Source of the DNA: Prostheceraeus crozeri
Taxonomy: Eukaryota; Platyhelminthes; Polycladida; Euryleptidae
NCBI GenBank assembly: GCA_907163375.1
Contig: CAJQUW010008697.1
Span: 1 to 64,000 of the forward strand
Direction: 5' to 3'
Length of the DNA stretch: 64,000 nt
The notes below the pieces were generated by a model, which was not told where the DNA came from, did no database searches, and saw only the letters and a program-made list of their open reading frames with translations. Each line of letters begins with the position of its first letter. The first letter of the stretch is position 1. A program made the translations under genes and the position numbers. Of the stretch, positions 51,524 through 64,000 are shown piece after piece.

Positions 51524-54339
51524 TTTGGATGAATCTGGCGAGCAGTTATGATTATTATGATTATCCATTATGTAAACATGTGTTTCATTGCTCCGTTTCA
51601 AGACCATAAAATATAATGTAGAAAGTTAGGCTGATTTTATTGGGCTTTTGACTCAAGTAGGATCATAATCATCGCATCATCAGTAGCTGCTTCGTCAGCG
51701 CTTGGTCAATGTCTTTACTAGATTGAATCAGCTCATTTAGTTCCACCTTGTCAACACCGCACGTTCGATCCTCTTAATTTGTGAGTGCTTCTATGCTACT
51801 TCGTCAAATCGGTCAATTTAAAATCATCAGGATCAGGCATTATTTTCCTGGTGTCTACAATGTCCTAAGAAGTCCAACCCGAAAACATGTCTTTAAAGTC
51901 ATAAAAAGTTCTAAAGGTTCTCAAAAGAATGTGAATGCACTTGGATGTGATTGTTTTTTATCAAAATAATGTTTATTTCATTTTCAAGTCAATGAAGCAA
52001 ATGAATATTTAAAGAAGTGTTGACGTATCTGAAGTTTTGATGTGTTGCATTTGCATGGATACCGAAATTGTAAATATATGAGCTGCTGGACATATTTGGA
52101 TATGTATCAGGACATCACGTCAGTAATATGAACTACAATAGTACAGAATTACTTCTCATAGATTCTTCATTTGAACACAGGGCAACTTCATTTGGAGCTT
52201 TGTACTGAGACCCATATTATAGCATTATTATACCATTTAACAGCTTGGGATCCCTGAAGGACCAAAACCTAACTGACAGTCAGTAAGCGTTAGGATTCAC
52301 TAGTGAATGAGATGACAAATATTTCCATCTAACTGCTCTTCTAGTTATGCAATGTATATAGCCATTATGATTAATATTCAATATACTGGTATATGCATGC
52401 GATCATACTATCATTGTCAGAAATGAAAATTAAGCTACATTTCTGCATTTCTACATTTCTATCGCAAAGCACGTTTAAAGCTAGTTGTCCTCTTTCTCCC
52501 TATATTTCTGCCATTTCATTCTTAACTTTCTGTCCTGTCCTCCATCATGCATTCAAGGAAATGTCAGTTTCATCCAAGACGGTAGAGTATTGTGCCATGA
52601 GTAGTTTGCCTTCGCTACCCGCATTAAAAGATATTGTGTGACATCAAAATTTTCAGCCCCCCTACCATATTATCGTTCCCGCGTGTCTACTAATCACATC
52701 GGTAATAGTCTATATACATGCTACTGGAATCTAAACATGGTTGCGCCGGTATTAACCTGCGCACGATGGATTTCCACTTTGACACACTGGCGCGCTTGCT
52801 TTCAGAAGTTCTTAAACTAGATTGTTTGTCTGGCGCGCAGGCGTGTCAACCTCGAATGCAGTACGCCTGGCCTTGGCGTCGCCGCGCTTGTGTTCTGACA
52901 TTCTAAAAATTGGAGCGCACAAATTTGGAAGAATCTAAGAATAGAAAACTCCAGGGCTCTTGGTCCGCCGAGGGAATCTGCTACTGCACAATCCGGCCCG
53001 CTCTGTGCAAAGACTCCAGTTGGCATATAGCGTCTGAATAAATACCGGTGCTCCGGGATCCAAACAATATCAATGGCTGTGACATAGAAGAGTCGCTACA
53101 TCTTATGCAAACTTGCAGCCGCTGTAGGACACAATTGGAAAAGTTGTTCCTCTCTCATCTCCTTTGAGATCACTAGAAATAATCTGAGATACTAATATCA
53201 TCATCCGGATCCATTTGTTTTATTTAGTTGATGCGATGGACATAATTTTAGAAATTTTAGACAAATGAGGTTAATTTGATGTCCATGTCAGGCAATGCAA
53301 GGCACTCAATCTGATGTTGGTTCAATGTGCATTATTTGGATAACTGTAAATAATTGAGGCATTAATTGACCATGCTTTTTGATTAGTTGCACTTTCGAGT
53401 TTAAAGGACAGTGGTTTATTAACCGATGAAAATATGGTCTAGAGAACGCGATGCACACACAAGTTGCCCAAATACCACATTTTGCAAGTACTTGGGCAGT
53501 GCCATGATTCTTCCAAAAGTTTTGTTCAGTTAGCCTTTGAAATACCTCAGATGATTATACAAGTGCTTTATCAATTTTGCTTTTTTCCTTCGCAAAGGCA
53601 ACTCTCAAAGGTAAGATAATAGTGTTCAGTTCACCTACAAGCTTTGTGTTCTATATGGAGAGGACTATACATGAAAGTATTGATTGGAGATATTCTCTCA
53701 CTATCGCGGTGTAAAATTCGGTAAATAACCGGCAATTCAAATATTTTGAGCGCACAAAAGCGCCAAATGTAATATCACGACAGACAAACAAAAGTAAAAG
53801 GATTCCATGCATAATGGAAAATTACGAGCGATTGATTTCATCGGAAATTCGCCATGTTTTGATTTGCACATGCTCACATCTGCATGTTGGCGCAGATTGG
53901 ATCTTCGCTATAGCTCGAAGAAAACCCGCGTAATTGAAGATCCACAATGTCATAATCTTTTGATGCGCGCAATTTAGAATTCAATTCAGCCTGCCTAGAC
54001 TGGAGGTCTTTCTATCGATAGGCTATTGCCGCACAACACAGCTGTTACATGGCTGTCTGGTCAAGACAGGATTTGGGATACCTAAGGGCCAAAATCTGTT
54101 TTTAAGCTATGGTTTGTGATTTGAGCCAATTTATTGGTGTCAATTTAACAGAAACGGAACATTGTTGCTATGTATGGAATCCTCAAGAATGCACGTTGCT
54201 AAAACGAAATCCAGAAATTCATTCGGTCCTTCTGCAGCTGACTACCTAGCATGTTTTTAAACAATTTTGAACGAGACTTTCGTTTCGAAAAACGGCTGAT
54301 GCAGAATATACATTATTCCTGTGTGAATTATACAAATTA
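51524..54339. other. Intergenic DNA upstream of the RNF126-like gene
   Basis: No gene seen. Short open frames around 52.4-53.0 kb look fortuitous. The promoter of the RNF126-like gene should lie in the last few hundred bases, but no TATA box or other strong signal was evident. Confidence 0.3.
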
Positions 54340-57300
54340 ATGGCTGAATCTGACAGAAATGGTCGTTATTACTGTCATGAATGTATGGTCGAGATTAGTC
54401 CTACTGAGGTATGTCGATGTACTTAAATCTGGAGGCATCCCATGTCAACATGTTATGATAGGTGACGGGACCTTCCTTGTAACATAGCAATATATCCCGT
54501 AGACGGTTGGCTATTCCAATTTTCCAAGAGTCTCATGTAAATGTGGATATTCATGGTTCATCGTGCTTCCGATTTTCGTGAAGGTTGAAGAGCACCTCAG
54601 TGAATAATGTTGGGATTACCTGGTCAAAATGAAATTTGAAGCAGATTTCTAAAAAACCGTTGATGGTGCCATGTACTTAATTCGTTAATAATAGAAACTT
54701 GTCAAGAAAGTTCCACTACAACTTGTATCATCTGATGCACCATGCAAGGTCATCATGTCCGATGTTTCGGATTAGCCGCTTATGAGAAAACGTGGGAAGT
54801 TACTGACTTAGTGATGTGAGAAAATGTGAAAGGTTAGCATCAAAACCAGTGATTTAATTAGTCATAATTCGGCGGAGGCAACGACAGCGAGTAGTCGCGG
54901 GTGATGTGCGCAAGGAGATGAGTGGGCAGTCATTGTGAACCAAAATAGGACGCGTACTTGACTGAAGTTAGTAGGCATGGCTGGCTCACGGTCCATGTTT
55001 TCATTATAATGGTGTTTAATAGGAACTTATCTGGATTCAACCTGCTTCAGTTAATTTGATTGGAGCGACTTCTCTGAGATAAGGGCATCCAGAGGTGACT
55101 TCTTCCATATAGAGATCTTAGTGCGTGACGTGTACACGCTCTCGGTGCTCAGGCCGTAGGCAGCATCCACAGGAATAACTAAAGGCAGCGCGGGCGAATA
55201 GATCACTCGTTCAAGTTTACAGGACCACATGATCTTTTAGAGAATATTATCTTCAGGCCCACCGCTTATCATAAGTTAACCTCCGCAGCGACCACGTGGA
55301 TATACTGATGGCACGACAGCCGTCAAGTCAGACAAAAGATTCGGTCATTTCTTAAGCCACTGAGATTGGGCTCCTGTCGTGTCACATGCATTTCGACACC
55401 CGACTCAGGTAACATGACAGAGCCCGAAAAGAAATCTCTGATCAGTGTCCGCACCGATCGAACACAAGAATAAGATCCAAAAGCCATAGTGATGATAGTC
55501 CTATGTCTGAAATGCTAATTTAGGGGCCTATTTATTATGGCAATACTTGAACGACCTGACCACGACGTATTGAATGGAGGCCGGGAAGACGCTAGTGGTC
55601 GGCAATCTAGCGGAGTTCTGCTTAGTTTTACACCAAAAAAATTATTATTATGACGATTGATTAGAGTTTCGTTGCTTTTTGGATGTTAGTTTTTGTTCAT
55701 GTGGAAATTCTAGCTTAGTGAAATGTTAAAATACTCAATATGATTATGAAAAATGATTATTTAGCCTATTCACGTATACTTTAGTGTAATATAGACAAAA
55801 TCACATTACTTAAGATAATTTACAAAAACTTCAACAGTGATTTTTTGTCCGACGTTGTCTTTTCCTTCGACAATTTCGCTACATTGTTGCATAATATATT
55901 TGCTATTGCTTGGGTCCATCTTTCTCCTTAGAGGTAATGATCCATTCATCAGTAGAATTATGAATTATCAAATCTGGATATCGCTGACGTAGAGTTTCTG
56001 CATCTTAAGTCTCTGGTAATTTATCATCAATCAGAAATTGAGGCAATTCATCACATTGCTGAGAACGCTGTTGACTTGTCAGTTTAAGTTTTTTCTTTGA
56101 TGGACTATATATAGATGATAGGGATCTCGAAGTTGTTGTCGCACAGCTACAGTGTAGGTGGAACACAGTCGAAAACAGAGGGCGGTAGTAATGGTACACC
56201 GTTCTGGTTACCAGGACATAGTTTGCGACTAAAATCAGTAGGTCAGTGTAATTGAAACGCGTTGATTCATTGAGGGAGCAAAACTGGGAGGAAATTTATT
56301 TGAAAGAGCTCTCAACCAAGCTTGACAGTCTTCTAAATCTTTCTGAAATCTGTAGAGTGACACTGAATTGGGAAAATCCTTGTAGCCAGAGCGGCAACCG
56401 CACACAATGCATTTTCGACCCATAGTCTCGAAGCATTTTATCACGCACAACACGAAGTGGAATGCCAGTTGCGAACGTCAAGAAGCAGCTTTAATGCTGC
56501 AATGTAATGACGGTGTGTTCTCAGTCTAATGAAAAACTGCAAGGAGAAAAATCACGGCGTAAGAAAAATCAATGCAATTAGCTAAACAGCAGCGCGTATC
56601 GGCTGACCCCGATCTCATGAGTCATGTCAGGCAGTGTATGTGATCTGAATAAGCATTGGGATGTGTGTCCTGCACTGCGAGTACTTTTTGACTATAGAAT
56701 CAAAGGTTTAACTCGGTAAAAGTGCTCATGGAATAAACATTCTTTCTAAATAAGTAGGATTCCGCTAGACTGACTGCCATCGGCGTCTTCCAGGCCTCTT
56801 TTCAGTACGCCGGGGACCTGACCTATCGAGTAGCCACTATGCAAAATGTTGTAAGTTCGGTTAGTGCACTCGTTATAGCTTGACTTCATCGGTGCAGTAA
56901 TTGATGGCATGAACAACTACACAACACTAGAGCTCGCAGTCTACTACTCCCTCTTTATATAACTTGATGAAGTCAATACGTAGCTGTCATTATCGCTGAT
57001 ATTCTGCTGGTTAGGGACAGTGTCAGCATTCTGGGAACTAATGGTTTCGAATCTTACGAAGTGTTTCATATGTTACTTGTTCGTTGAAAATCAACATGAA
57101 TTTTTCTCGCCAGGTAGGATGGACACCCTGTTTAAGTTGCGTTGGAAACTATTGTCGAATACTGTCCGGTTAGTATTGCAGACTATATGAGTCTCACATA
57201 TAAATGGATCTGCGTATGTGCATGAATTTCCATTGAAATTCAGAAAACAGCAGGTAATAAAAATGCGGAAAACAGCAAGTATCTTTACTGCAGCTTTATG

Positions 57301-60300
57301 TTTGGCACCCGTAGAAATCGAGAGAAAACATGAAAGCAAATTCCGGCTAAGATGGCTACAAAAATCCCTACGTGGCTTGATCTTTGATGTATTCATTTAT
57401 ATTGTGCTGTAAATCTTCAAGAACAGAAACAACAATAAGGTTTTGTCTGCGCGAAAATTGCACTAAACCAATATCTGAACAGCAAAAGGAAATGTAGGGA
57501 TATATTTATCGTGATGGCAAATGCAAGACTGATGAGTATCAGCTCATGAACTGAAGAATATTAGTTCAGCTTAGTCGCAGCTAATAGGAAGTCGCGTTCG
57601 ATCAGTTCCCTCGTTCACTTTTGAATGACTAAAAACCTCCTTCCTTCACATTCAAAGTGGGTTTGCACTGACTAGAACTATTGACTAAGCGGACTATCGG
57701 TCCTTTAGTATATGGCACCTGAAGCGCGTGGAAAAGTTTCACATATGAAATGAGTTTAATAAGTTAAGAATCCTATTTTTGGGTGAATTAGGGTTTTCAG
57801 TGAGTCTGGAAATTGCGCTCCGAAAATGCGTGGGCTCCTTGACCAATTTTTCATTATAAATTGTCTTTTCCTTAGAAATTCTCATCAAGCTCCATATTTT
57901 GCTTAAATATGTTTTAGTTAATGATGCACTTCGATGATGGTTATTCGACCATTTGAACTAATGACCCAAGTAAATTCAAGTAACAACGTGCAATATTATG
58001 TGAACATTTAGCTTTTCTGTGATCAACTGATAAGGCATGATACATATCGTATAGTACGGTGTAAACTATTTCAGCAAAATGATACATACTGTATAATTTC
58101 TGTGATATCTCGTCTTCTTGTGGAGACCTAGTTAAAGTATTTGAAGCTTCATTTATGACAAGACGAATAGGATCTATTGTTGTTTTCTTTGCTTGAATAA
58201 ATGTCCACCATCGAAGATAGTAATCCATGTTGAAGAACAAAATTGTGTGTATTTCCTTAAATGGAAACAAGCAAGTAAAAGTGCACTATAGAGCTTGTTA
58301 AAGGCGCCTATAAAGCTGTGATGATTGTGCTCCAATCGCATTCACTGATATGGATGATTAAGTCTTCGATAATCCCATTGAAATTGACAAATGCTTTTAA
58401 AATGCATTTTAAAAATCTTTGGGATCATGAGCTTTTGTTAGATCGACCATCATATTTTGAGAACTGAGACTCATTTCACATAACCAACACACAACTTAAA
58501 CCATTCCATATTGTTTGACATATTTGGAAATACACATACCGATTTTCCTCAAATGTTGGACCCGACACTAATGGAATTGCCCAAATGTAATTGCGAGATA
58601 TTGCAAAATCTAGAAGACAATACAGTAAAACCTACGATGAGCGGACACTCTCAGGGAATGATGTAAGTGTCCACATTCAGGAGGTGTCCGTTCCCGGAAG
58701 GTGTTGAAAATCCTAACACAAAACATGTCTTTGAATGCTGCATACATAGCAATGACAATGATAGTTAATGCATTTTCTCTACGAATAAAAGTTTGATAAG
58801 TGGAAAGCATGCGTGTAGACTAGGACAGTCACATAAAAAATTGGACATGTAGCATTCAATTTACGTTGTACATGTCTTAATACTGAATAAGGTACTCGGT
58901 CTGTATCTTTCCCTTGAGCTTTTAGTCCCTTTATGCACATTCAATTTCGATCAAAAACTCATTACATCAGAAAGTTTTTTCCATACTCAATCTGAATAAC
59001 GAATGACATTTGCCAAATACACCCAAAAATACGGGGTCCAGGCAAGAAATGGCAACTTTCTCTTTTTTTCTATTAGGACAAAGCAGGCAACCAAATTATA
59101 GATCAAATCAATTGCACAGACTATTGCACTACGTATGAGAATGAAATTGCACCAAAATTTTCTGGAAAATGATAAAAAGTTTTCAAAAAAATCGATTTTT
59201 TCTCCCAAACCCGAAAAACCCGAGTTTGAGTTTATTGTATGAGAGAAAACTCTACCCGATCAGGCTTCAAAGTTCTTGATTAACCTTACTGCTAAGATAA
59301 AAATTGCACCTGTGAACTGCACGTCTTCGTGGCATTTGGCAAATTACTCGCAATGTAGTTCAGTGGCAGGTCAGTAAAGATTCTTTAATTATTTAAAGAT
59401 TCTAGCACACGTCGTGATTTTCAAGAGTTCATTCACGAGGTCACTCGAGCATTCCAATAATTTTTTTGCGGCAGTTGACAAGAAAATTCTCGCGTCTGGA
59501 AGAAGTTGCTTTTTGTCCTACCTCACTTGCGACAGCTCTGTCTTGAAAACAAGCCTTTGCCCAAATGTGATGATGATTTATACTGTTTTCCTCAGTACAA
59601 GCGAGAATTTCATCTTATCATTAGACAAAATGGCTGGATTGTAGAAATTCTATTAAGCTTATAGCGTACCTAATCACGTGTCAGAACATATATTGGTTTG
59701 CTTTCTGCTTGACACTTGTTTTTATTTTTGCTTAAATAATTTGGTTCTGACCTCTCCACTTCATCTATTTTCGCTTTAGTGATTGAAATTTTCTTTCATA
59801 TTTATTTTCTACTTTGATTGATTTTCCGTGTTTTCTATTGAACAACAATTTTGCAGTGACTTTTCGTGATGCATAGCTTAGTATGGCATCTTAACAAAGG
59901 TGCAACCTTGACCTCGACATTGATTAAGCGTATTTTAACCGAGGTCGAGGTCTGACTGAACTGTAGTCAGATAATTACAGAAATTTTTCGGTATTCATAA
60001 TTTTTTATTTGCACCATTGCTTTCATACGGATTTGCTCCTTTACGCCTACTTATCGGGCACTTTGGACATAAGAATCTTTAACAAATGCATAAAATTTGA
60101 ATGATTGTAGCAAATACTTGGAAACATAGACATACAGACTTTTCGTTCCTCCGCCAGGACGAGTTTTTGCATTGAACGAAACTGACCATGAGACTTCCAC
60201 AGCCTGTTCTTCACTGCATGACTACTACGAAAGTGCGCGCCGAGTTCCTTAGATCTGCAGAAAAGATCAAAGAAAAAGACATGTTGATTGAAGGAATATT

Positions 60301-62681
60301 GAAGTTTTCGACCAACATTTCAGTTTGGTGTGTTTACTCCGACAATGCGAGATCTATTAGCTATAGCGCCATACTTTTTTTGGCAAGATATATTTTCAGG
60401 GCATGAAATCATGTAGCCAGACACCTTTACCTACAAAACTAAAAAACAGATTTGGATCCAGCAATCATCTTAGTAAGGGAAACATAAAATTTTGATAAAA
60501 TATTAGCAAACCTTAAGCATCTAACCACATTCATACAAATATCGCACATCGAAAGTTGTTTTTAGCACTTGATACAACGTGATAGAAGACAAAATGAAGA
60601 CATGTCATGCGTAAAATTATGTAGCTAGAGTTAATAGACGCATAGTCGCAGAAACACTTCAAACTGACATATTGGTCGAAAACTTCAATTTTCCTTCAAT
60701 TGACATGTTTTTTCTTTGATCTTGTCTGTTGATTAAAACAGTTCGATAGAACTCGGGAGGCGCGCAATTTCGTAGTAGTCATTGGGAGTGAAGCTTTTTG
60801 TGAAAGTCTCATCTAAGTTCTTGTTCCACACAGAAACTCGTCCTGGCGGCGAGTATAATATTTCTATGTTTCCATAGAATTTGTTGCAATCATATAAATT
60901 TTATATCTAAATTTGCATTCAAGATTCTTGTGTTCAATGTTAGGACCTGTTGAGATAGGACATGGGGCATCATGCCATCAGATAATTTCACTTTTTGTGA
61001 CTCTTTATATTTACAAAATGGTTCCGTATCCGCTAACAATTGTCATTTTTTTATTTGCTATTGTTAGCATGTAGCTTATTTTGTCTCCAAACATGAGCAT
61101 AAAGCACATTATAATGTAGAAATTAACTAATTAAAACTTACATAGATTATGTTCAGATTTTCAGTGTACTGACGCAATGTGATTAATAGCATAATAAACA
61201 CAACAGTTTTGTTTTCCTTTCATGCAAGTGCCCGGCACCAAAGTCAATCAATATTATACAACTTATTTTGGGGCCAACCTCGATTAAAATCTAATCACTG
61301 CATCCTTGCGCTCAGTAAGCAGCTCTCATTGATTGTGCAATGAATACCTGTAGTGTCCACGTCTACAATTTGTCTGCCTCATTGCTTAATTGATTCTTAG
61401 GAAGAGAATGTGTGTCCCTTAGCAGCACTATGAAAGTCCATACAATAAAACTTAAGAGTATCTCAAACTGATGTACCTAGTTGATGTCGTAAGAATTTGT
61501 GTCGCACACTGCTTTCAAGCATCTTTGACAGCACCTTGATTGAGATAGCATTTCGAATTTCAGTAGCATCTGACATTCACAGCTTGACCAATCTGTCCAC
61601 ATGATACTGAGGATTTAAGCCAGTATGATTATATATGTAGGATTATTATTTTACATTAAATAACCGCGTTTTGAAATAGAGTGAAGTAGCCTGATTATCT
61701 GACTATTGATCGAGCAATTTACAAACATAAGTATGCAGGTATGAGAATCTTCCGGGTTTTCCGGGGTTTTGGTGCTGAAAAGACCATTCTCGTAATTCAC
61801 CTAAATATGCAATAAAAAATTATACCCCCTCCGAAAGTTAGATTATTTAAAAAACGTCCATTTTTTCGCCCTAGCCAACTATTTTTCTTACATTAGATTA
61901 TGCCAAATATCAATAAAAAGGTCACAAAAATTTCAAGACCAGACCCCCTTCGCAAACTTGCTCGCTCGTTCCGGGTTTTTTATTTGCCCTCAATCTCATG
62001 CCTGGTATGATACACTAGCACCAAATGTTCCGGCATTGATTGTCATAAGCCGACGCAGAAAATACGATGTTGATTATGGAAGCAGTTACAGTATCACAAT
62101 CATTTTCCCACTGGGATGCTCTAGGTATGTCTGCTTAGTACAGTACGTAGATATCGTAGTTATTTCAGGTCCAATAGCTGATTTGTGCTGAGGGTATTTT
62201 CATGTTGAAGCAATCTCCATGCTTCATAATAATGAGTGTATTTGCGATACAATTTTATTGTGTAACTTCTATTTATTTCAGCAATTGGTGTGCCCTACAT
62301 GTCAAGGAGGATTTATCGAAGAAGTGAATGAAAGGTAATGCGCTAATATGAAAGATATAAATCTAAGAAGTATTGTGTGCCTCTGAGTCACTCCGTAACT
62401 TGCGCAAATTCTTTTCTTTTATGTGTCGTTCTTTTAATTCTTGTAGGCATTGATGGATGTACATTTATTCACTAGATTATTGCAATTTATCTCTATGTGC
62501 AGATGTGTCGAAATTGTGTATGTCTTCATGTATGTAATGATTTCTATTTCACGAATAAAAACGTTTCTACTACTACTAATACAAACAAAATCATTTCACA
62601 TTATTATTACTATGCAAATGGTGAACTTATTTCTTCAGCTTTGAAGAGGAACAATTCCGCGATAATGTGGCAACCTCCATG
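54340..62681 (+). CDS. RNF126/RNF115-like E3 ubiquitin ligase, first three exons
   Basis: Exon 1 is 54340-54408 (23 codons, ATG to a GTATGT donor, phase 0), exon 2 is 62282-62334 (TTTCAG acceptor, GTAATG donor) and exon 3 is 62639-62681 (CTTCAG acceptor, GTAAGT donor). The frame is kept throughout (165 nt). The peptide starts MAESDRNGRYYCHECMVEI and continues VCPTCQGGFIEEV, the N-terminal C4 zinc ribbon of RNF126/RNF115 (CHxC...CPxCxxGFIEEL in vertebrates). In those proteins the ribbon binds BAG6 or ubiquitinated clients and a C-terminal RING does the ligation. The RING exons lie beyond the window. Intron 1 is 7.9 kb and carries several repeats. Confidence 0.7.
54409..56004. other. Start of intron 1, nothing recognised
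   Basis: Intronic DNA of the RNF126-like gene with no recognisable repeat or exon. Confidence 0.3.
56235..56423 (-). pseudogene. THAP-domain fragment
   Basis: On the minus strand from ATG 56423: GRKCIVCGCRSGYKD, then SLYRFQKDLEDCQAWLRALS. This is the first half of a THAP domain (C-x2-C, then the FP/FxKD and W-L/A motifs). The second C-x2-H half is not found in frame; it may be in a further exon or lost. A lysine-rich stretch (SPSKKKLKLTSQQRSQQ, about 56040-56100) on the same strand could be a later part. THAP domains occur in host transcription factors and in P-element-like transposases; I cannot tell which. It lies in the RNF126-like intron on the other strand. Confidence 0.5.
57941..58270 (-). 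pseudogene. Possible CNOT9/Rcd-1-like remnant
   Basis: A 109-residue open frame on the minus strand whose last 45 residues (MYHFAEIVYTVLYDM through HNIARCYLNL) line up by spacing with the C-terminal armadillo region of CNOT9 (YERFSHVAMILGKM through KHVVRCYLRL). The preceding EIHTILFFNMDYYL matches EVINFLLTTEIIPL loosely. Identity is low and there is no intron, so it could be a decayed retrocopy or chance. It sits within the intron of the RNF126-like gene. Confidence 0.25.
58619..58710. repeat. Pogo/Tigger-like transposon terminus
   Basis: TACAGTAAAACCTACGATGA followed by GCGGACACTCTCAGGGA and an internal echo GGTGTCCGTTCCCGG has the look of a pogo-type terminal repeat (CAGTAAAACCT...GGACACT). 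No opposite end was found nearby. Confidence 0.35.
60060..60935. repeat. Large foldback: two arms of about 310 bp
   Basis: The left arm (about 60060-60372) and the right arm (about 60612-60935) are inverted copies at roughly 75-85% identity around a spacer of about 240 bp. Matching blocks include CCGCCAGGACGAGTTT (60151) with AAACTCGTCCTGGCGG (60833-60848), GACTACTACGAAA with TTTCGTAGTAGTC, ATCAAAGAAAAA with TTTTTCTTTGAT, TTGAAGTTTTCGACCAA with TTGGTCGAAAACTTCAA, and GGAAACATAG with CTATGTTTCC. It may be a foldback transposon or a locus for long hairpin RNA. Any open frame within it is likely fortuitous. Confidence 0.85.
60936..62281. other. Distal part of intron 1, nothing recognised
   Basis: AT-rich intronic DNA up to the exon 2 acceptor at 62280-62281. 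No repeat or coding frame stands out. Confidence 0.3.
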
Positions 62682-62763
62682 GTAAGTTTGAATTCATATT
62701 TTACCCTCTTGTGCATGTTGACCCGTGAAAATTTGAGCGGGTGTCGAAACAGGGTTTTGTTTA

Positions 62764-62835
62764 GGGGTGCACCGATCAATAACTTTGCTAATCGATAGAA
62801 GGTAGCCGATTAATCGGCCGATTCTTTCATTAAGG
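62764..62835. repeat. hAT-type transposon terminus
   Basis: TTAGGGGTGCACCGATCAAT followed by CCGATTAATCGGCCGATT is a typical hAT terminal and subterminal pattern (TAGGGGTGCACCGAT). The other end is not in the window. Confidence 0.45.
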
Positions 62836-64000
62836 TCCATCTGAAATCGACGTTTTCGATATACAGAAAGGACCGAATTTAGTTAAAAGTGAGTTAGTGA
62901 TGATAAAGTACACCAAATAATTAGTAGAACATCCTGAATTTTCCGTGCAAACTGTTCTGATGCTAGTCTAGTGCTATGTAGAGTCGATTAATTTTGAATT
63001 TTATATAGTTGCTTTTTATTAGATTCTAACAGACTACTTGAAGCATTATTCATAAGATTGGCGACGGAGATATGCAGCAAAAAACGCTTGTTTTATATGA
63101 TCACGTTGCAATCAAAGTCATCGATAATCAGCATTAGCAAAGTAATAGAGACACGGAAGGATTATCAACCAACCGATCCATTTTCTAACCAATGCTGGAA
63201 CTCCCAATTTTCCCACAAGATAATCGCAATTATCTACTAGAGGACTCCGCTTCCTAAATGATAGATAATTCCAGCTCTTTGCAAAGATGAATGTGTAGGA
63301 TGATATTCCGCGCTGAGATTCGAACCCAGGTACCCCAGTTGTACCTGTAACTAGTTAGTCCTCTATCAGAGGGCTGCAATAACTGCTTGTCTGCTGCCTA
63401 TCCAATGATTGCATGTTTAGACCAACATGATACTGATGAATTTAGAGATGAATGAAAGCACTGATCATGTCCGTCATGACGAACGAAAATAAAGACGCTT
63501 ATGGCTAGGATATGAGCTTCCCCGATAAACACACATCATCTCCTTCCTAAGAATGATTCTATTAATGGATTTAAAGACTAGCACAGAACCCGAGGACTGC
63601 AAAGAACAAGTCATAAAAAAATGTTTTGCGAGATGTGATAATTTCCGAAGCATTTTAATTGCGGGATAAGATACTGATGTATTGAATTTCCTTTTGCGGG
63701 TGCGAATCATAACTAAAATAAAAAAGAAAAGCAATCACTTCGTACTTGCGCTAGCATATTTCGATTCAGGAACACGCATATTTACGAGTATGCAGTCAAC
63801 TCCGACTGTGATTTGATTGCCCATCGTCTAACCAAAAAGGCATTGCACACTCAACATCCACTACTTGCATGCATAATCTATGATTAAATTTCTAGATACT
63901 CACTTCGCTATGGCACTTCTCGCAGAATCAAAACTCTGACCCAGCGTTTCAAATAATCATTCATGAAGTTATCTTAAGTTTGCTTGTGTTTTATTTTTTC
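62836..64000. other. Intronic or intergenic DNA
   Basis: Downstream of exon 3 of the RNF126-like gene no further exon was recognised. A tRNA-derived stretch lies at 63300-63400. Confidence 0.3.
63300..63400 (-). repeat. tRNA-like sequence, probable SINE head
   Basis: The minus strand contains GGGTTCGAATCTC (a good B box, about 63327) and, about 45 bases upstream, CTGATAGAGGACTAACTAG, which could be an A-box region. No clean acceptor stem pairs, so this is more likely a tRNA-derived SINE or a decayed tRNA than a working gene. Confidence 0.35.

Noticed and set aside
63300-63400. Working tRNA gene
   Set aside because: A good B box but no acceptor stem or clear anticodon arm; listed as a SINE-like repeat instead.

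Overview
This is a fragment of an invertebrate animal genome, probably an arthropod. It is AT-rich, has GT-AG introns and few host exons, and is heavily loaded with transposons (Tc1/mariner, hAT, LINE, Penelope-like, Polinton). I cannot name the species.

Bases 1-934 are one terminus of a Polinton (Maverick) that runs off the left edge. A Tc1/mariner element of DD41D type follows (1681-3470). Then comes a three-deep nest: a second mariner (4215-5932) sits inside a non-autonomous hAT (3904-7116, 8-bp target duplication), which sits inside the 3' part of a LINE (3615-7740). A longer, decayed LINE with two ORFs fills about 10.5-14.3 kb. Host gene traces on this side are a Q/M-rich first exon (16209-16668, minus), a possible Cys-rich exon (9160-9258, minus) and a possible terminal exon (21512-21738, plus). 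A Penelope-like GIY-YIG remnant lies near 20.1 kb.

The centrepiece is a whole-looking 24,033-bp Polinton at 23617-47649. It has exact 6-bp target duplications (TGCAAG) and terminal inverted repeats of about 1.9 kb. It carries the expected Polinton set: protein-primed type DNA polymerase B, chromodomain integrase, packaging ATPase, adenain-like protease, double-jelly-roll major capsid protein and basic virion proteins. It also has cargo I did not expect. There is a 181-residue protein that aligns end to end with the TATA-binding-protein core, next to two paralogous PC4-like proteins. There is a DEDDh exonuclease, two RING-like proteins (one with a membrane segment) and a free-standing copy of the polymerase's N-terminal domain. 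Three promoters have clear TATA boxes. Two genes, and perhaps a third, place the start codon directly against a splice donor. The TBP-like gene plus TATA promoters suggests an element with its own transcription-initiation module.

Right of the Polinton the DNA is mostly unrecognised single-copy sequence. It holds the first exons of an RNF126/RNF115-type E3 ligase gene (54340 onward, plus), whose long first intron contains a THAP-like fragment, a possible CNOT9-like remnant and a large foldback (60060-60935). A minisatellite built on a palindromic core lies at 50.25-50.83 kb.
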